Notes under the pieces: generated by a model
What the model saw: only the letters and a program-made list of their open reading frames with translations
Told to the model about the DNA's origin: nothing
The model's database searches: none
In this document: one piece after another, positions 1 through 11,300 of the stretch
Position numbering within the stretch: position 1 is the stretch's first letter
How the letters are laid out: every line of letters starts with the position of its first letter
From: Siphonodentalium dalli
Lineage: Eukaryota; Mollusca; Scaphopoda; Gadilida; Siphonodentaliidae
Assembly (NCBI GenBank): GCA_032622095.1
Contig: CP136062.1
Coordinates: forward strand, 200,733,828 to 200,797,827
Direction of reading: 5' to 3'
DNA: 64,000 nt
Position numbers and translations under genes: made by a program

Positions 1-1778
1 ATTCAGATTTGTTAAAATGAGGTCAACCTGTCAAGAAATGGCAGGCTATGGGGAGTTAACACTTTTGTGTCTAATAAAATCATTGAAATACCAAATTCAT
101 TAAAACATCTACCTTGGAACCACCTGACTGATTGGTCTGACATACATGTATTGTGTTTTGGGTCCATGGATAATTGGGCTTCAAACATGTTTAAATGGTT
201 TTAGAAAAAGGCGCTTGTGAGATTGGAAATTTCCAACAATTGAGAAAGTTTGAGGTGTCGGTTGTGAAATTCCAACCTAAGACTTGAGAGTCTGGATCCC
301 GGTCGGGAGGGGACTTGTTGAGCTGGAGGAGGGGGGTGATCAGTAGTGTACAGTTGGCAATTTCAAGGTGGATTTTTACCAAGCTACATACTTGAAGTCT
401 CTCTAGCCACATATCCTGTTTAAATCAACTTCTTTTAAAGTGATTATGAAAAGTGCTGACTCCAGAGTCCCAGTCTTATCAGTCTTTGCAGTCTGGTGAG
501 CGACCCCACAGTCATTGACTGTCTTGTTTATTGTAAGTATAGGTTATAACCTGCTTGGGTATCTGTACAAGAAATATGGACCAAGACGCGTTTATCGCAG
601 CGGTCTGTATTTCTTGTACAGATATTCAAGCGGGTTATGACATTTATAAACCGATTCACACCCCAAGACAAACAGAATTGTGCCGCATTCTATACGACGA
701 TTACCTATCGATTACCTATCAATTGCCATTCAATCAAAAGTTAATTGAATGGTTTGTGGTGTTACATTTTCCTGTTGAACAATTAGTCAAATGCTCGTTG
801 ACATTCGGATCACTTGCGTCAGCATTATTTATCAGCGTTGATATACAATTTTGTCTCCGAATTTGAAAATGTTTTTGTACTGACGACGTGTTTCTGGATA
901 AAACAGATTCTTCCTGGTGATAATAAACTGTTTCGGCTGTTAAGGTTATTTTTCGTCTTGTTGTCATAATGGAATTATTGTTCAGAATACAGGAGGCAAT
1001 CAATGTTCCGGTTGTGTTCAGACTCTGACGTGAAACTATTCCACATTGCATGAAGTGAGTGTGATGAAATATTGCTGGCATTCATGACAAAAGACTTAAT
1101 CAAACCTGCATATATTGCCTGAATGTTCGGCATACATGAATGTATATGTGAACAGTTTGTGGAATGTTCTCAATGTTATCATTCCAAAGATCATTGTGGA
1201 TGATACATTCCAAACAGATTTGGATTTCTTTCTGTTTACTTCCAATTACCTCGTCCCTCCCGGCAAACCAAAAAATATTCTTTCGAAAGTTTTGGGCCCC
1301 CACCGATGCAGCCCACCCCCTCTATGACCGCTACTGATGGTATGATCCGTGTTTAACTTCCCGAGTGACTGGTGCTATCATTATGGCGTATTGTTAGAAT
1401 TTCACACCTTCAGCTCCGATTTTTCAGCTTACTATCCATTAAATGTCAATTTCTGTATGATATTTAGCTCAATTCTATAGTTTGGCCCCGTCGAAATACA
1501 GATTCATACAAGAAATATTGTTCATCAATTTGAGCAATTTGATTGGCCTAGGGGTGTGAACGAGTTTATAAGTGATTATTACATGGCCGGATTCAATTTG
1601 ATAGGAAAGGTATCTGATCGAATAAAGCTGAATATTTATCCCTTTCTTTACTAGCAAGCCTGAAAATAGCGTGCCTGTCATTTGCAGAATGAGGTACCCA
1701 GAGGGTGAATTTAGTAATGCTATCCAGCACAGCGGGCTAGCATCACCAAATTCACCCTCTGGAGACCTCATTCTGCTT
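1..1778. repeat. Copy 1 of a tandem segmental duplication
   Basis: Positions 76-1778 recur almost base for base at 3023-4716, with only scattered substitutions and small indels. The first 25 bases of the window also resemble 2903-2927, so the copy probably starts at or before the window edge and has a short indel near 30-75. Period is about 2.95 kb. Open frames inside (for example 555-866 or 734-1081 minus) occur in both copies but lack splice logic or recognisable domains, so I treat the copy as non-coding. It ends exactly at the right end of a 93-bp foldback. Confidence 0.9.
1684..1776. repeat. 93-bp foldback (GCAGAATGAGGT type), copy 1
   Basis: Near-palindrome: left arm begins GCAGAATGAGGTACCCAGAG, right arm ends CTCTGGAGACCTCATTCTGC, with a 10-15 base centre. 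It marks the right end of duplication copy 1. Other copies are at 4622-4714 and 4914-5000, so it is probably a small mobile foldback. Confidence 0.85.
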
Positions 1779-2033
1779 TGTTTATAACTAAAATAATGTT
1801 ATGTATTGGCAAAACATGCAACAAGTCGAAAAAGGGGAATAACTCCACAAAAATAAAGTCGGACAGGCGTCATAATCGCAGGTGCACAGGTTCCCATGGT
1901 ACTGAATATCAGTGCCAAGATTAAAAAACATTGACCTAAAAATGTAGGAATAAAAGCTGGGACAAAATTATGCATGTTGCAAAATAATTCTAAGTAAAAA
2001 AATGGGGATAATTCCACCAAAATATAATGAATC

Positions 2034-2181
2034 GGTGTATCTCGAAAGTTTCAATCAATGGGTGGTGTTCCAGGATTGGTAATGATAGTAGCCTTTGCAT
2101 GAAGTCTGGTGTATCTCGGAAGTTTCAATCAATGGATGGTGTTCCAGGATTTTGTAATGATAGTAACCATTGCATGAAGTC
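2034..2181. repeat. Tandem duplication, 74-bp unit x2
   Basis: Two consecutive units each starting GGTGTATCTCG and ending TGCATGAAGTC, differing by a few bases. It creates a repetitive short open frame (2027-2320) that has no other support. Confidence 0.85.
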
Positions 2182-2327
2182 ATTTTTATGGTTTTCGCTA
2201 TATTCCCATTATATTTTTCCACATCAAAATGGGCAGAATGTCAACTTCCCCACGCACGACATCATGATGTCATTCAGCAGTGAACAGGTTAATGTTCTAT
2301 TAAAATGTACTGGTATATGAATATATG

Positions 2328-2448
2328 GAATGACTGGAAGATCGATTGGGGTAATTGGTTTTGACTGGGAGAGTAATTATACAAAGTTTTGTTTAATTAC
2401 TCTGCTGGTCAAAATCCAATGACCCCCGATCGATCTTTCAGTCATTTC
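2328..2448. repeat. Hairpin, about 50-bp arms
   Basis: Left arm GAATGACTGGAAGATCGATT is mirrored by AATCGATC... on the opposite strand at 2425-2448, and the arms continue through ...GAGAGTAATTA / TAATTACTCTG to a centre near 2388. Likely a solo MITE or foldback; no target duplication was resolved. Confidence 0.75.
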
Positions 2449-2756
2449 GCATGTAAATTGCATTTATAATTACCACAAGTATTTGTTTCTGAAAAATTGG
2501 GGGGATTTCTCTCGAACAATTTGAAAAATTCTCCGAAACTTCTGCCTAATGGTGTACTGTCTGAGTTTGCAGCAAATCAAACACAGATCCATGACAAGGT
2601 GTTCAGTATTTTCACATGCGTCGACCCACTTCTGTCAACATGTGTATCTGCTTATGGCGTGGCAAGACAAAACGTCTTACCAATGTGTTCTAGACTGATT
2701 TCTCTTTTTGGATAAATGTGGACTTTCGATTAAGGAATTTGGTAAAACGGTCAGTT

Positions 2757-2960
2757 TTTTAGTTCACCGGAGACTTCTATAGTCATCACTCCTCGTCCGT
2801 GGTCCGTCCGTCCGTCAACTTTTTAAAAAAACATCTTCTCCTCTGAAACCATCATACCGAATTGGTTCATATTTGGTGTGGATGTTCCCTAGGTGACTCT
2901 CATTCAGATTTGTTCAAATGAGGTCACTGGGTCACTAGTTGCGAAACCAGGGCCATAACT
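2757..2960. repeat. Dispersed TCCGTCCGTCCGTC-type repeat
   Basis: Contains GGTCCGTCCGTCCGTCAACT followed by degenerate text on the pattern 'ctctgaaacc...gaattggttcatattt...ggtgtggatgttcc...'. Related stretches occur near 5815-5930, 17290-17480, 40880-41130 and 50090-50710. From memory, repeats of this style are abundant in molluscan genomes. Confidence 0.55.
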
Positions 2961-4716
2961 CTATTCCTCCATAGTAATTCTTACAACAACTTCTTGTCCA
3001 TAACCATTGTGCCGATTTAGGAAAAATCATTGAAATACCAAATTCATTAAAACATCTACCTTGGAACCACCTGACTGATTGGTCTGACATACATGCATTG
3101 TGTTTTGGGTCCATGGATAATTGGGCTTCAAACATGTTTAAATGGTTTTAGAAAAAGGCGCTTGTGAGATTGGAAATTTCCAACAATTGAGAAAGTTTGA
3201 GGTGTCGGTTGTGAAATTCCAACCTAAGACTTGAGAGTCTGGATCCCGGTCGGGAGGGGACTTGTTGAGCTGGAGGAGGGGGGTGATCAGTAGTGTACAG
3301 TTGGCAATTTCAAGGTGGATTTTTACCAAGCTACATACTTGAAGTCTCTCTAGCCACATATATCCTGTTTAAATCAACTTCTTTTAAAGTGATTATGAAA
3401 AGTGCTGACTCCAGAGTCCCAGTCTTATCAGTCTTTGCAGTCTGGTGAGCGACCCCACAGTCATTGACTGTCTTGTTTATTGTAAGTATAGGTTATAACC
3501 TGCTTGGGTATCTGTACAAGAAATATGGACCAAGACGCGTTTAGCGCAGCGGTCTGTATTTCTTGTACAGATATTCAAGCGGGTTATGACATTTATAAAC
3601 CGATTCACACCCCAAGACAAACAGAATTGTGCCACATTCTATACGACGATTACCTATCAATTGCCATTCAATCAAAAGTTAATTGAATGGTTTGTGGTGT
3701 TACATTTTCCTGTTGAACAATTAGTCAAATGCTCGTTGACATTCGGATCACTTGCGTCAGCATTATTTATCAGCGTTGATATACAATTTTGTCTCCGAAT
3801 TTGAAAATGTTTTTGTACTGACGACGTGTTTCTGGATAAAACAGATTCTTCCTGGTGATAATAAACTGTTTTGGCTGTTAAGGTTATTTTTCGTCTTGTT
3901 GTCATAATGGAATTATTGTTCAGAATACAGGAGGCAATCAATGTTCCGGTTGTGTTCAGACTCTGACGTGAAACTATTCCACATTGCATGAAGTGAGTGT
4001 GATGAAATATTGCTGGCATTCATGACAAAAGACTTAATCAAACCTGCATATATTGCCTGAATGTTCGGCATACATGAATGTATATGTGAACAGTTTGTGG
4101 AATGTTCTCAATGTTATCATTCCAAAGATCATTGTGGATGATACATTCCAAACAGATTTGGATTTCTTTCTGTTTACTTCCAATTACCTCGTCCCTCCCG
4201 GCAAACCAAAAAATATTCATTCGAAAGTTTTGGGCCCCCACCGATGCAGCCCACCCCCTCTATGACCGCTACTGATGGTATGATCCGTGTTTAACTTCCC
4301 GAGTGACTGGTGCTATCATTATGGCGTATTGTTAGAATTTCACACCTTCAGCTCCGATTTTTCAGCTTACTATCCATTTAATGTCAATTTCTGTATGATA
4401 TTTAGCTCAATTCTATAGTTTGGCCCCGTCGAAATACAGATTCATACAAGAAATATTGTTCATCAATTTGAGCAATTTGATTGGCCTAGGGGTGTGAACG
4501 AGTTTATAAGTGATTATTACATGGCCGGATTCAATTTGATAGGAAAGGTATCTGATCGAATAAAGCTGAATATTTATCCCTTTCTTTACTAGCAAGCCTG
4601 CAAATAGCGTGCCTGTCATTTGCAGAATGAGGTACCCAGAGGGTGAATTTAGTAATGCTATCCAGCACAGCGGGCTAGCATCACCAAATTCACCCTCTGG
4701 AGACCTCATTCTGCTT
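2903..4716. repeat. Copy 2 of the tandem segmental duplication
   Basis: Matches 76-1778 from position 3023 on. Visible differences include a short deletion near 3657 and several substitutions. Copy 1 and copy 2 sequence stops matching immediately after the foldback (1778 and 4716), so the foldback sits at the breakpoint. Confidence 0.9.
4622..4714. repeat. 93-bp foldback, copy 2
   Basis: Essentially identical to the foldback at 1684-1776, at the right end of duplication copy 2. Confidence 0.85.
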
Positions 4717-4913
4717 ACGCCTCATCTTCTGGGAAGTATCTACAGTATCAAATTAACATTGTGTTTTTAGTTTTCCCTTCTGGGAAGTTTCTATATCCCC
4801 TAATTTGGAGCAGATAAAATGCATAATCAAGGTGCCCAATGGGTGAACATCATCAACTTCAACTGGGGAACTTCAATCTGATCCTAGGTCTACCATAGCA
4901 GTTGAGGGTCTAA

Positions 4914-5000
4914 GCAGAATGAGGTTCCCAGAGGGTGAATTTAGTGATGCTAGCCTGCTGCGCGGGATAGCGTCACTAAATTCACCCTCTGGGGACCTAC
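4914..5000. repeat. GCAGAATGAGGT foldback, third copy
   Basis: Same arms (GCAGAATGAGGTTCCCAGAG ... CTCTGGGGACCT) around a different centre with TGCTGCGCGGG. It lies 200 bp beyond copy 2 and outside the duplication, so the foldback is dispersed independently. Confidence 0.8.
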
Positions 5001-5075
5001 TTATTCATAACTGGGAATTGGAGCATAGGAGCCATTGTATCTTGAAGTTTGATAGTGTATTATGTTCCATGACTG

Positions 5076-5475
5076 TTAACCCTTTACCCAACAAAACGGC
5101 CAAAACCGGCCAAATAAAGCTTCAACAGCCTAAAATATCTTGGGTCTGTCTCAATAGAACCATACAAATATGGATATCATTGGAACCGGCTCCTTGACCA
5201 CATTGTGATAGTTACAGTTATGCCCTGTGCCAATGCATTCTCTTATATATGCGAGTCGACCATAGGTCGCCTCGCATATATAAGAGAATGCATTGGCCTA
5301 AAAAACATCTTTTTTTAACACTTTTTACCATTTTTTCTTACATTCTTTAACAATTTTATAATTTTTAATGTGTTAAGCCAATGCATTCTCTTATATATGC
5401 GAGGCGACCTATGGTCGACTCGCATATATAAGAGAATGCATTGGCACAGGGCCGTTCTGTTGGGTAAAGGGTTGG
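5076..5475 (+). mobile_element. Family A MITE (TTAA, CCCTTTACCC ends), copy A1
   Basis: Starts TTAA-CCCTTTACCCAAC and ends GTTGGGTAAAGGG-TTGG (right TTAA degraded). Layout: left end; asymmetric segment of about 130 bp with AACCGGCC and CCATACAAATATGGATATC; 69-bp palindrome (5229-5297); AT-rich spacer; the same palindrome in inverse orientation (5377-5445); right end. The 4-bp TTAA target and CCCTTT termini suggest mobilisation by a piggyBac-like transposase. No coding capacity; the open frames it contains are palindrome shadows. Confidence 0.85.
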
Positions 5476-5476
5476 T

Positions 5477-7862
5477 AATAGCCTGCAACAGAGTCAGTTG
5501 TAGGGTTATCATGTTCCCATTATATTTTTCGGCTGGAAAAGGTCCATAACTTCAAAGGCCCAGCACATGTCATGACATTATTTAGCAGTGAAGAGTTTAA
5601 AGTCGCTGTTTAATAGTTATGTAATTTTTTTTTACATTATTTGTTTAACGATCCGAGCACACCATACGTAGATCAAAATTAGACTATTTCATAGTGTGTT
5701 TCTGAAATAAAAATTTAGTATATATAGCACTGGTATTTTATTCTTGAATGCAGATTATCTTGGGACCTATCTTCCATCTTATATCTCATGAATATTATTA
5801 TACCCCACCATCAGTTCCCTGGAATCAGCATGTTCATTAGTCCGTCCGTTGATGCAGTTTTATTTTATTGAAACTTGGCAGATATTTATTAGAATGGGAA
5901 CCTGTGATTGTAAGATTAGGCCAACTTATTTTTGAAAAGTTATCATTTTTAGACCAATAAAGGTTTTTTGCAATATACATGTACATAATTTTTGGGATAA
6001 GCAGGATTAAGGGGAATTTTCTGATATTTAGTGACCAGAAATTTGGTATATAGTTTATTTTGATAACAAAGAAATTTACAACAAATAAAACAATAAAAGA
6101 AACAAATTAACCAATAGAATAGACCAGTATTTTTTATGTGAATTTAATAACCATAAAACATTGTTGAGATTTTGTTCTCATCTGGTGTTCATTTCTACAG
6201 TCTGTTATTGAATGTTTATAAAAAATGTTGGGTATCATACTAAAAATAGACTATTGTCAGGGTTTCTGCTTGGGGGGCCAATGGGTCTCTTTCCATGCGC
6301 ACCACATTTCTTCCAGACTCATTCCAGTGGGATGAAAAGATATTCGCCACCATTCCCATGTTGTGTATATACTAAAAATGGTGAGAACAATTATTTTACT
6401 TGCAGATTCATCTTGATGTATGCGCTGCAAAACAGCTACCTACCATATTAATTTCAAGTAGTGCCATGGAAGACAAAACCTATATTTGCTAAAATAAACA
6501 AATGATTACGATTCCTTGACTTTATATACCTTAAAATGGGCTGAATAAGGATAGATTCTCTTCTGAATTTTTTCTTTTAATACATGAGCATTTATAACTT
6601 CAATGTTGTGTCCATGGGTAAAGACTACATGGGGTGTGTTTGACTTTATGATTACTTTTTTTTTTTAAATTCAGTTATTAATGACTGCCCCTGTTCGCCT
6701 CTACAACAGGTGAATTATGAATATGGATAGCCATTAGCTCATGTCTAATATCTCTATTGTACTCTGTATTGGGGATAATAGGGATTACTGTTTTAAGAAA
6801 TAAATTTATAGAACTTTTATGTTAATGGTACAAAATCTGATTTGATGGTCCCCATATCATCCAATTACAACAACGGAATTTCACCAAAAGCCGATTTAGT
6901 TATCCAAAAGAGTGTACATACTACCAATAAATACACACTACGATACGAAGCACAGTGTCATATTTGCCGAAAAAGTCCTGTAGTAAGATTTTTCTTGACG
7001 GTTTCTACGATGAGCTTGTGTGGTTTTCATCTTCCATATATGGTGATGCCCATAGTTTTAGTGGAATTCCTCATCACATGTCATCACAAATGTAAACAAA
7101 CATATTTCCACATGTAACTGGCATTCTGTTATATAACATGTCTATTTGTATGACTAAAACATGCTTACCAATTCATAAATAAAAGAATATGTTATGTATC
7201 TAAGTCAACTATCAAAAGTTACCGTATTTGTTGTTGTTGACATTACTTTTCGTTGTGTTATATTCCAAAGTAATTTGCAATAGCATTGATCTCAAATCTT
7301 GTTCAGTGCTTGGAAACTTCATGCCCGACACAACATTAGTAGGAAATTTTATACCACATATAGGCTGAAATCATTCTCAATGTTTGATTTTCCAACCAGT
7401 AATTAGGGAGAATATGTCGTATATAGACCAACAACAGCATTTGTTTTTACTTTTTGTCAAATAGTGGTCTGACATCGCCATTAGTTGAAACTTTTCCAAC
7501 CTTAGGTAGGTATCAGGTTGGACATTTCCGAAAGTTGGAAAGATTAATTGAGGTACCAGTTAGAAAAATCCAATCCATGTGGGGTGCAATTAATATTTCG
7601 TGAACATGGGTGTTTGCTCTGGTTCAAAAGGGGGGTTTTGTATTTTAAAATGGCATGGTGTGCACCCCCCAAACAAAGTATCTCTGCAACTCATCCATGT
7701 TATTGGAGTTCCATTCCCCAAACCCATAGGGATTGTAGGGGTATTGTAGTCGTATTGATTGGCTCTGCTGGAGTTTCGTGCACAAATATTGTGTTCATTA
7801 ATATGTGTGAAGATCTGATTCTGCTTGTAGGAGTTCATAGAATATGATCACTGAAAATATGC
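5477..7862. other. 3' flank of the channel gene, no gene recognised
   Basis: AT-rich sequence directly downstream (minus-strand sense) of the channel stop codon, so it contains the 3' UTR. I could not choose a polyadenylation site with confidence. It includes a TCCGTCCG-type repeat fragment near 5815-5930 and short unsupported open frames (for example 6842-7117). Confidence 0.6.
7386..7630. repeat. Dispersed repeat, diverged copy 1
   Basis: Begins GATTTTCCAACCAGTAATTA and continues through 'ggttggacatttccgaaagttggaaag' type text to 'ggtgtttgctctggttcaaa'. A diverged copy lies at 12917-13170 in the same orientation. Family unknown. Confidence 0.65.
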
Positions 7863-8316
7863 TTATAACTGTGTTTCTCTGTCAACTTTGCCGTCAGAGA
7901 TTTGGGATGAAGATAATTCTCGGCTGATGATTTCTTCTAATAAATCAATCGTCTCATCACCTTTAATACTGTCTGACTGACTCAGTTTCACGAGAGGCAG
8001 AACTTTCGCAGTCGGTTTCGCATGAATGATTTTGTCATCTGACCAAAAGTCGGGTTTAGGAGAGATAATCCCATCTGGTTTGTAATGTATCTCTGCATTA
8101 CAAATAAACTGATTTTGCTTCGATGAATTTTTGTTGTTTGGCGTTTCATGATTACTGATGGGTGAATCGACTGTTATTTCAATTGAATTCTTTCTAAAGT
8201 TGTCTTTTATACACGACACCGGCGTGACTGTTTGCACAGGCTTTTGTGAGACTTTGAGCACCTCTGGTGCTTCAGAATGCTGCGGACTTGGAACATTCTT
8301 AGGGTCTGTACAGGTC
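7863..8316 (-). CDS. CNG channel exon 16 (C-terminal tail, stop)
   Basis: Acceptor TTTTGCAG precedes 8316. The first base completes a split Gly codon from exon 15, and the frame runs 150 codons to TAA at 7863-7865. The product is hydrophilic, Ser/Lys/Asp-rich and ends with an acidic stretch ([11 protein letters not shown]) and ETQL. No domain recognised; the terminal TQL resembles a class I PDZ-binding tail only loosely. The exon is assigned by phase and acidic composition matching exons 13-15. Confidence 0.85.
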
Positions 8317-11300
8317 CTGCAAAAGTCAAGGAAAATGATTCAATTTCCAGGCCTGGAATTCATGAAAATAACTTATTTGTTTGGAGAGTCATGGAAAACA
8401 GCATTTTTAATTAGCAGAAATTTGCCTTGGATAAACATTTCTAAACCAACAATTTGGATTTGCATATTGGTATGCTTTTACATATATCAACTTGAGTTTG
8501 CAATTCAAATTTGGTCCAGTATCATCCACATCAACATTCAGGAATTTGTTATGTCTGGTTTAAAACTATTGATTTGTGTAAAAGTATTTTCCATCTAGTT
8601 GTTGTTGCAGTAATTGACATTCTAAAATCAATTTATGTTGTTTGCATCCATTCTGTATATTTATAATAATAATAATAATAATAATATTTATATAGCGCCT
8701 ATCCCCCGCAAGGGGCCCTAAGCGCTTTACACATTATATAAATACACAAGAAATGCACATGGAAAATAATCAATAGATATGTGGAATTATATATAATCAG
8801 ATTTTGTTAGTTTTCTTTGTGTCGGGGTAGCGTCGTCGGAATATGTGAGTTTTTAAAGCAGATCGAAAATCGGTTAGCAAGCAAGATTGTCGCATTTCAT
8901 TTGGTAGAGAGTTCCAAATGTCGGGACAGGCTACAGAGAAAGCTCTGTCGCCGACGGTCAAAAGATTTGCACCTTGAGGGCAGAGAAGGGACGATTCACC
9001 AGAACGAAGTGTTCGCCGGGGAGTGTATGGATATATCAGACTGTTAATATATTCGGGAAGGGATTCAGAGACAAACATCCGACGGAAACCAAATGTTGCT
9101 ATTTTGAATTGTATCCGATCTTTGATAGGTAGCCAGTGAAGGTCGGCGTGCATGGTTGTTACCCTACAGCCTTTCCTTCTTCGGAGTACATGCAATTCTG
9201 GCGGCGGTGTCCTGCAAGCGTTGAAGTCTGTTGATTTGCGAATCGGGGAGCCGGAATAATAATATGTTACAGTAGTCTAGACGACTCATAACAAACGAAG
9301 CAACAACTGATAGATCAAACCAAGTATTTCAATTATATTCTGCCTATTTTAATAAATAAGGAAACAAGTTGAGTGTTAGGATTTGATGTTACACCGTGTA
9401 TACAAGTTCCACAGCATGAATGCATATATGAGTATAAATATTTGGCCATGGAAATATGCAAATTGGCCAAGGAGAAGTCATGGCATTTCATTTTTTTTAA
9501 ATATGTACATACCCTGCATTGTTGAGTGATGCCGCCCCCGGACTTGGCGTCTTTCTTTCTTTAGCACTGTTCTCTCTATCATTAATGCTAACAACATCCT
9601 CATGACTACTTAAGGAGAACACACTCTCCTCTCTTATATCTTCCATCCTTCCGAGATTCATCACCTCCTCTATCTCTTCATCAGTGACAGATAATGTCCT
9701 CAGCTCATCATCCATTTCTTTCTCTGTAACAAGTTTAAAGAAACATATAATCATCAAGCCACATATTAAAGGGGCATACGGCACACACAGAGGGTTAATG
9801 TCAAAAATCATAAAAGTTTGTTACAGTGCCAGCCATTTTATCAACAAAGTTGAGCAAATTCTGATAAAATCATGAAGATCTACATTAAAAAAGGTTGGAT
9901 AAATGACAAATATTCCAGAAGGCACAGATTTTCACTGTAACAGTGAATTTTTTACATAACAATGGTTTCAACATGTGAAATCTCATCATTTGAGAACTAC
10001 AGTAAAGCCCTAAATAATCGACTCTTTAACCACAGCATAATTCTGCTGTGGTTAAGGAGTCAATTATTTAGGGCAATACTGTACCAATAATAAAAATAAG
10101 AACAAAATCTATCTAATTTCCATGGTCTTCTTAGTGATGATGGTTTACAGGTATTTTTAATTTTTAACATTTACCTACTGCGAGTCCCTTTAACCCTTTG
10201 AGTGCCAGGTCCGATTTTTTTATCAACCCATATACCCTGTGCCAATGCATTCTCTTATATATGCGAGTCGACCATAGGTCGCCTCGCATATATAAGAGAA
10301 TGCATTGGCCTAACAATTTATTTATTTTTTTTACAATTTTTTACAATTTTAATAATTTATTCTTATATTCTTTAACAGACTTATTTTGTAGGTTTAAACC
10401 ATGTCGTTTCTTGACAAAACTAAATGACTTGTAAATTCGGCTAGACCAAAAAAACCTTGGGTCACTTGGAGAAATTAATTTTCTGAGTCTGGCCGTGCTA
10501 ATTGTTAGATCACTAGCTAGCTTGCTACTAGAACATGTTCTTATTATTCACCCTTTCCTAATAACTGCGGTCTGAATGCTAATGTGCCAAAGTGAACCAC
10601 AAGCAAATTTTCCAAAAATGTCAGCTCAGTTCTTGGATCTGATAAGGCCATAAAATAATTACCTAGATTATCATCAACTCCCCCCTGCATATTTCGGCCT
10701 GCCCAAATTATTTTGTTTTTGTTATGTACTCATGATCTCCCACCCCAACCATAGTCTAATATAGCCTAGGCATGTTTGTGTAGAAATTAACCTTGCAAAT
10801 GTCAGTGTTGTCTGTGTTATGCTAAAATATGTTTTAAACACTTTTTAAATCGCCACTTAAATTCCAAATACAGAGATCTCGAAAATATAGCCTTCAGTTG
10901 AATTTAAAGGGGCACTTTGATTATTGCGACATAACGAAGAAGCGGGCCCCGTTGGTTCAGAGTGCCCGGATGAAGATAATTAATCGAGTGTGCTTCTCAC
11001 AGTACGAGCTAACTGCATGGCCTCCTATAGCCTGATACCGGAGTACGCTGTGTATGTCTCTTTGGAAAGCAGACGAAATTCCTAAACGATGTACATCTGT
11101 TAGTAATTTCGTCGGCTTTTCTAAGATAGGCTATTTGGCCATGCGTTTGTCACAACAGACCTGTTTCTTACGTGCATGCATAATTCGTGTTTATTGATAG
11201 TAATGATGAAAAGAGTAACGGCTTGTATTAATCGAATAATATAAATGAAGTTAGTTTGCCGCGTATCGTAATCAGGATGGACTTTATTTTACCTATAGAC

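Noticed and set aside
555..1081. Overlapping open frames (plus 555-866, minus 734-1081) duplicated at 3504-4019
   Set aside because: Conserved only because the whole 1.7-kb block is duplicated; the two strands overlap and neither resembles a protein family.
5229..5445. CRISPR-like array (palindromic repeats with spacer)
   Set aside because: Only two inverted palindromes per element with an AT-rich constant spacer in a eukaryotic context; this is a MITE.
5315..5512. Recurrent frames reading through GCATATATAAGAGAATGCATT palindromes (also 22511-22763, 28148-28375, 36830-37024, 40158-40431)
   Set aside because: Palindromic DNA gives the same residues on both strands; these are shadows of family A and B elements.
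8158..8598. 146-codon plus-strand frame
   Set aside because: Antisense to channel exon 16 over its first part and without domain similarity.
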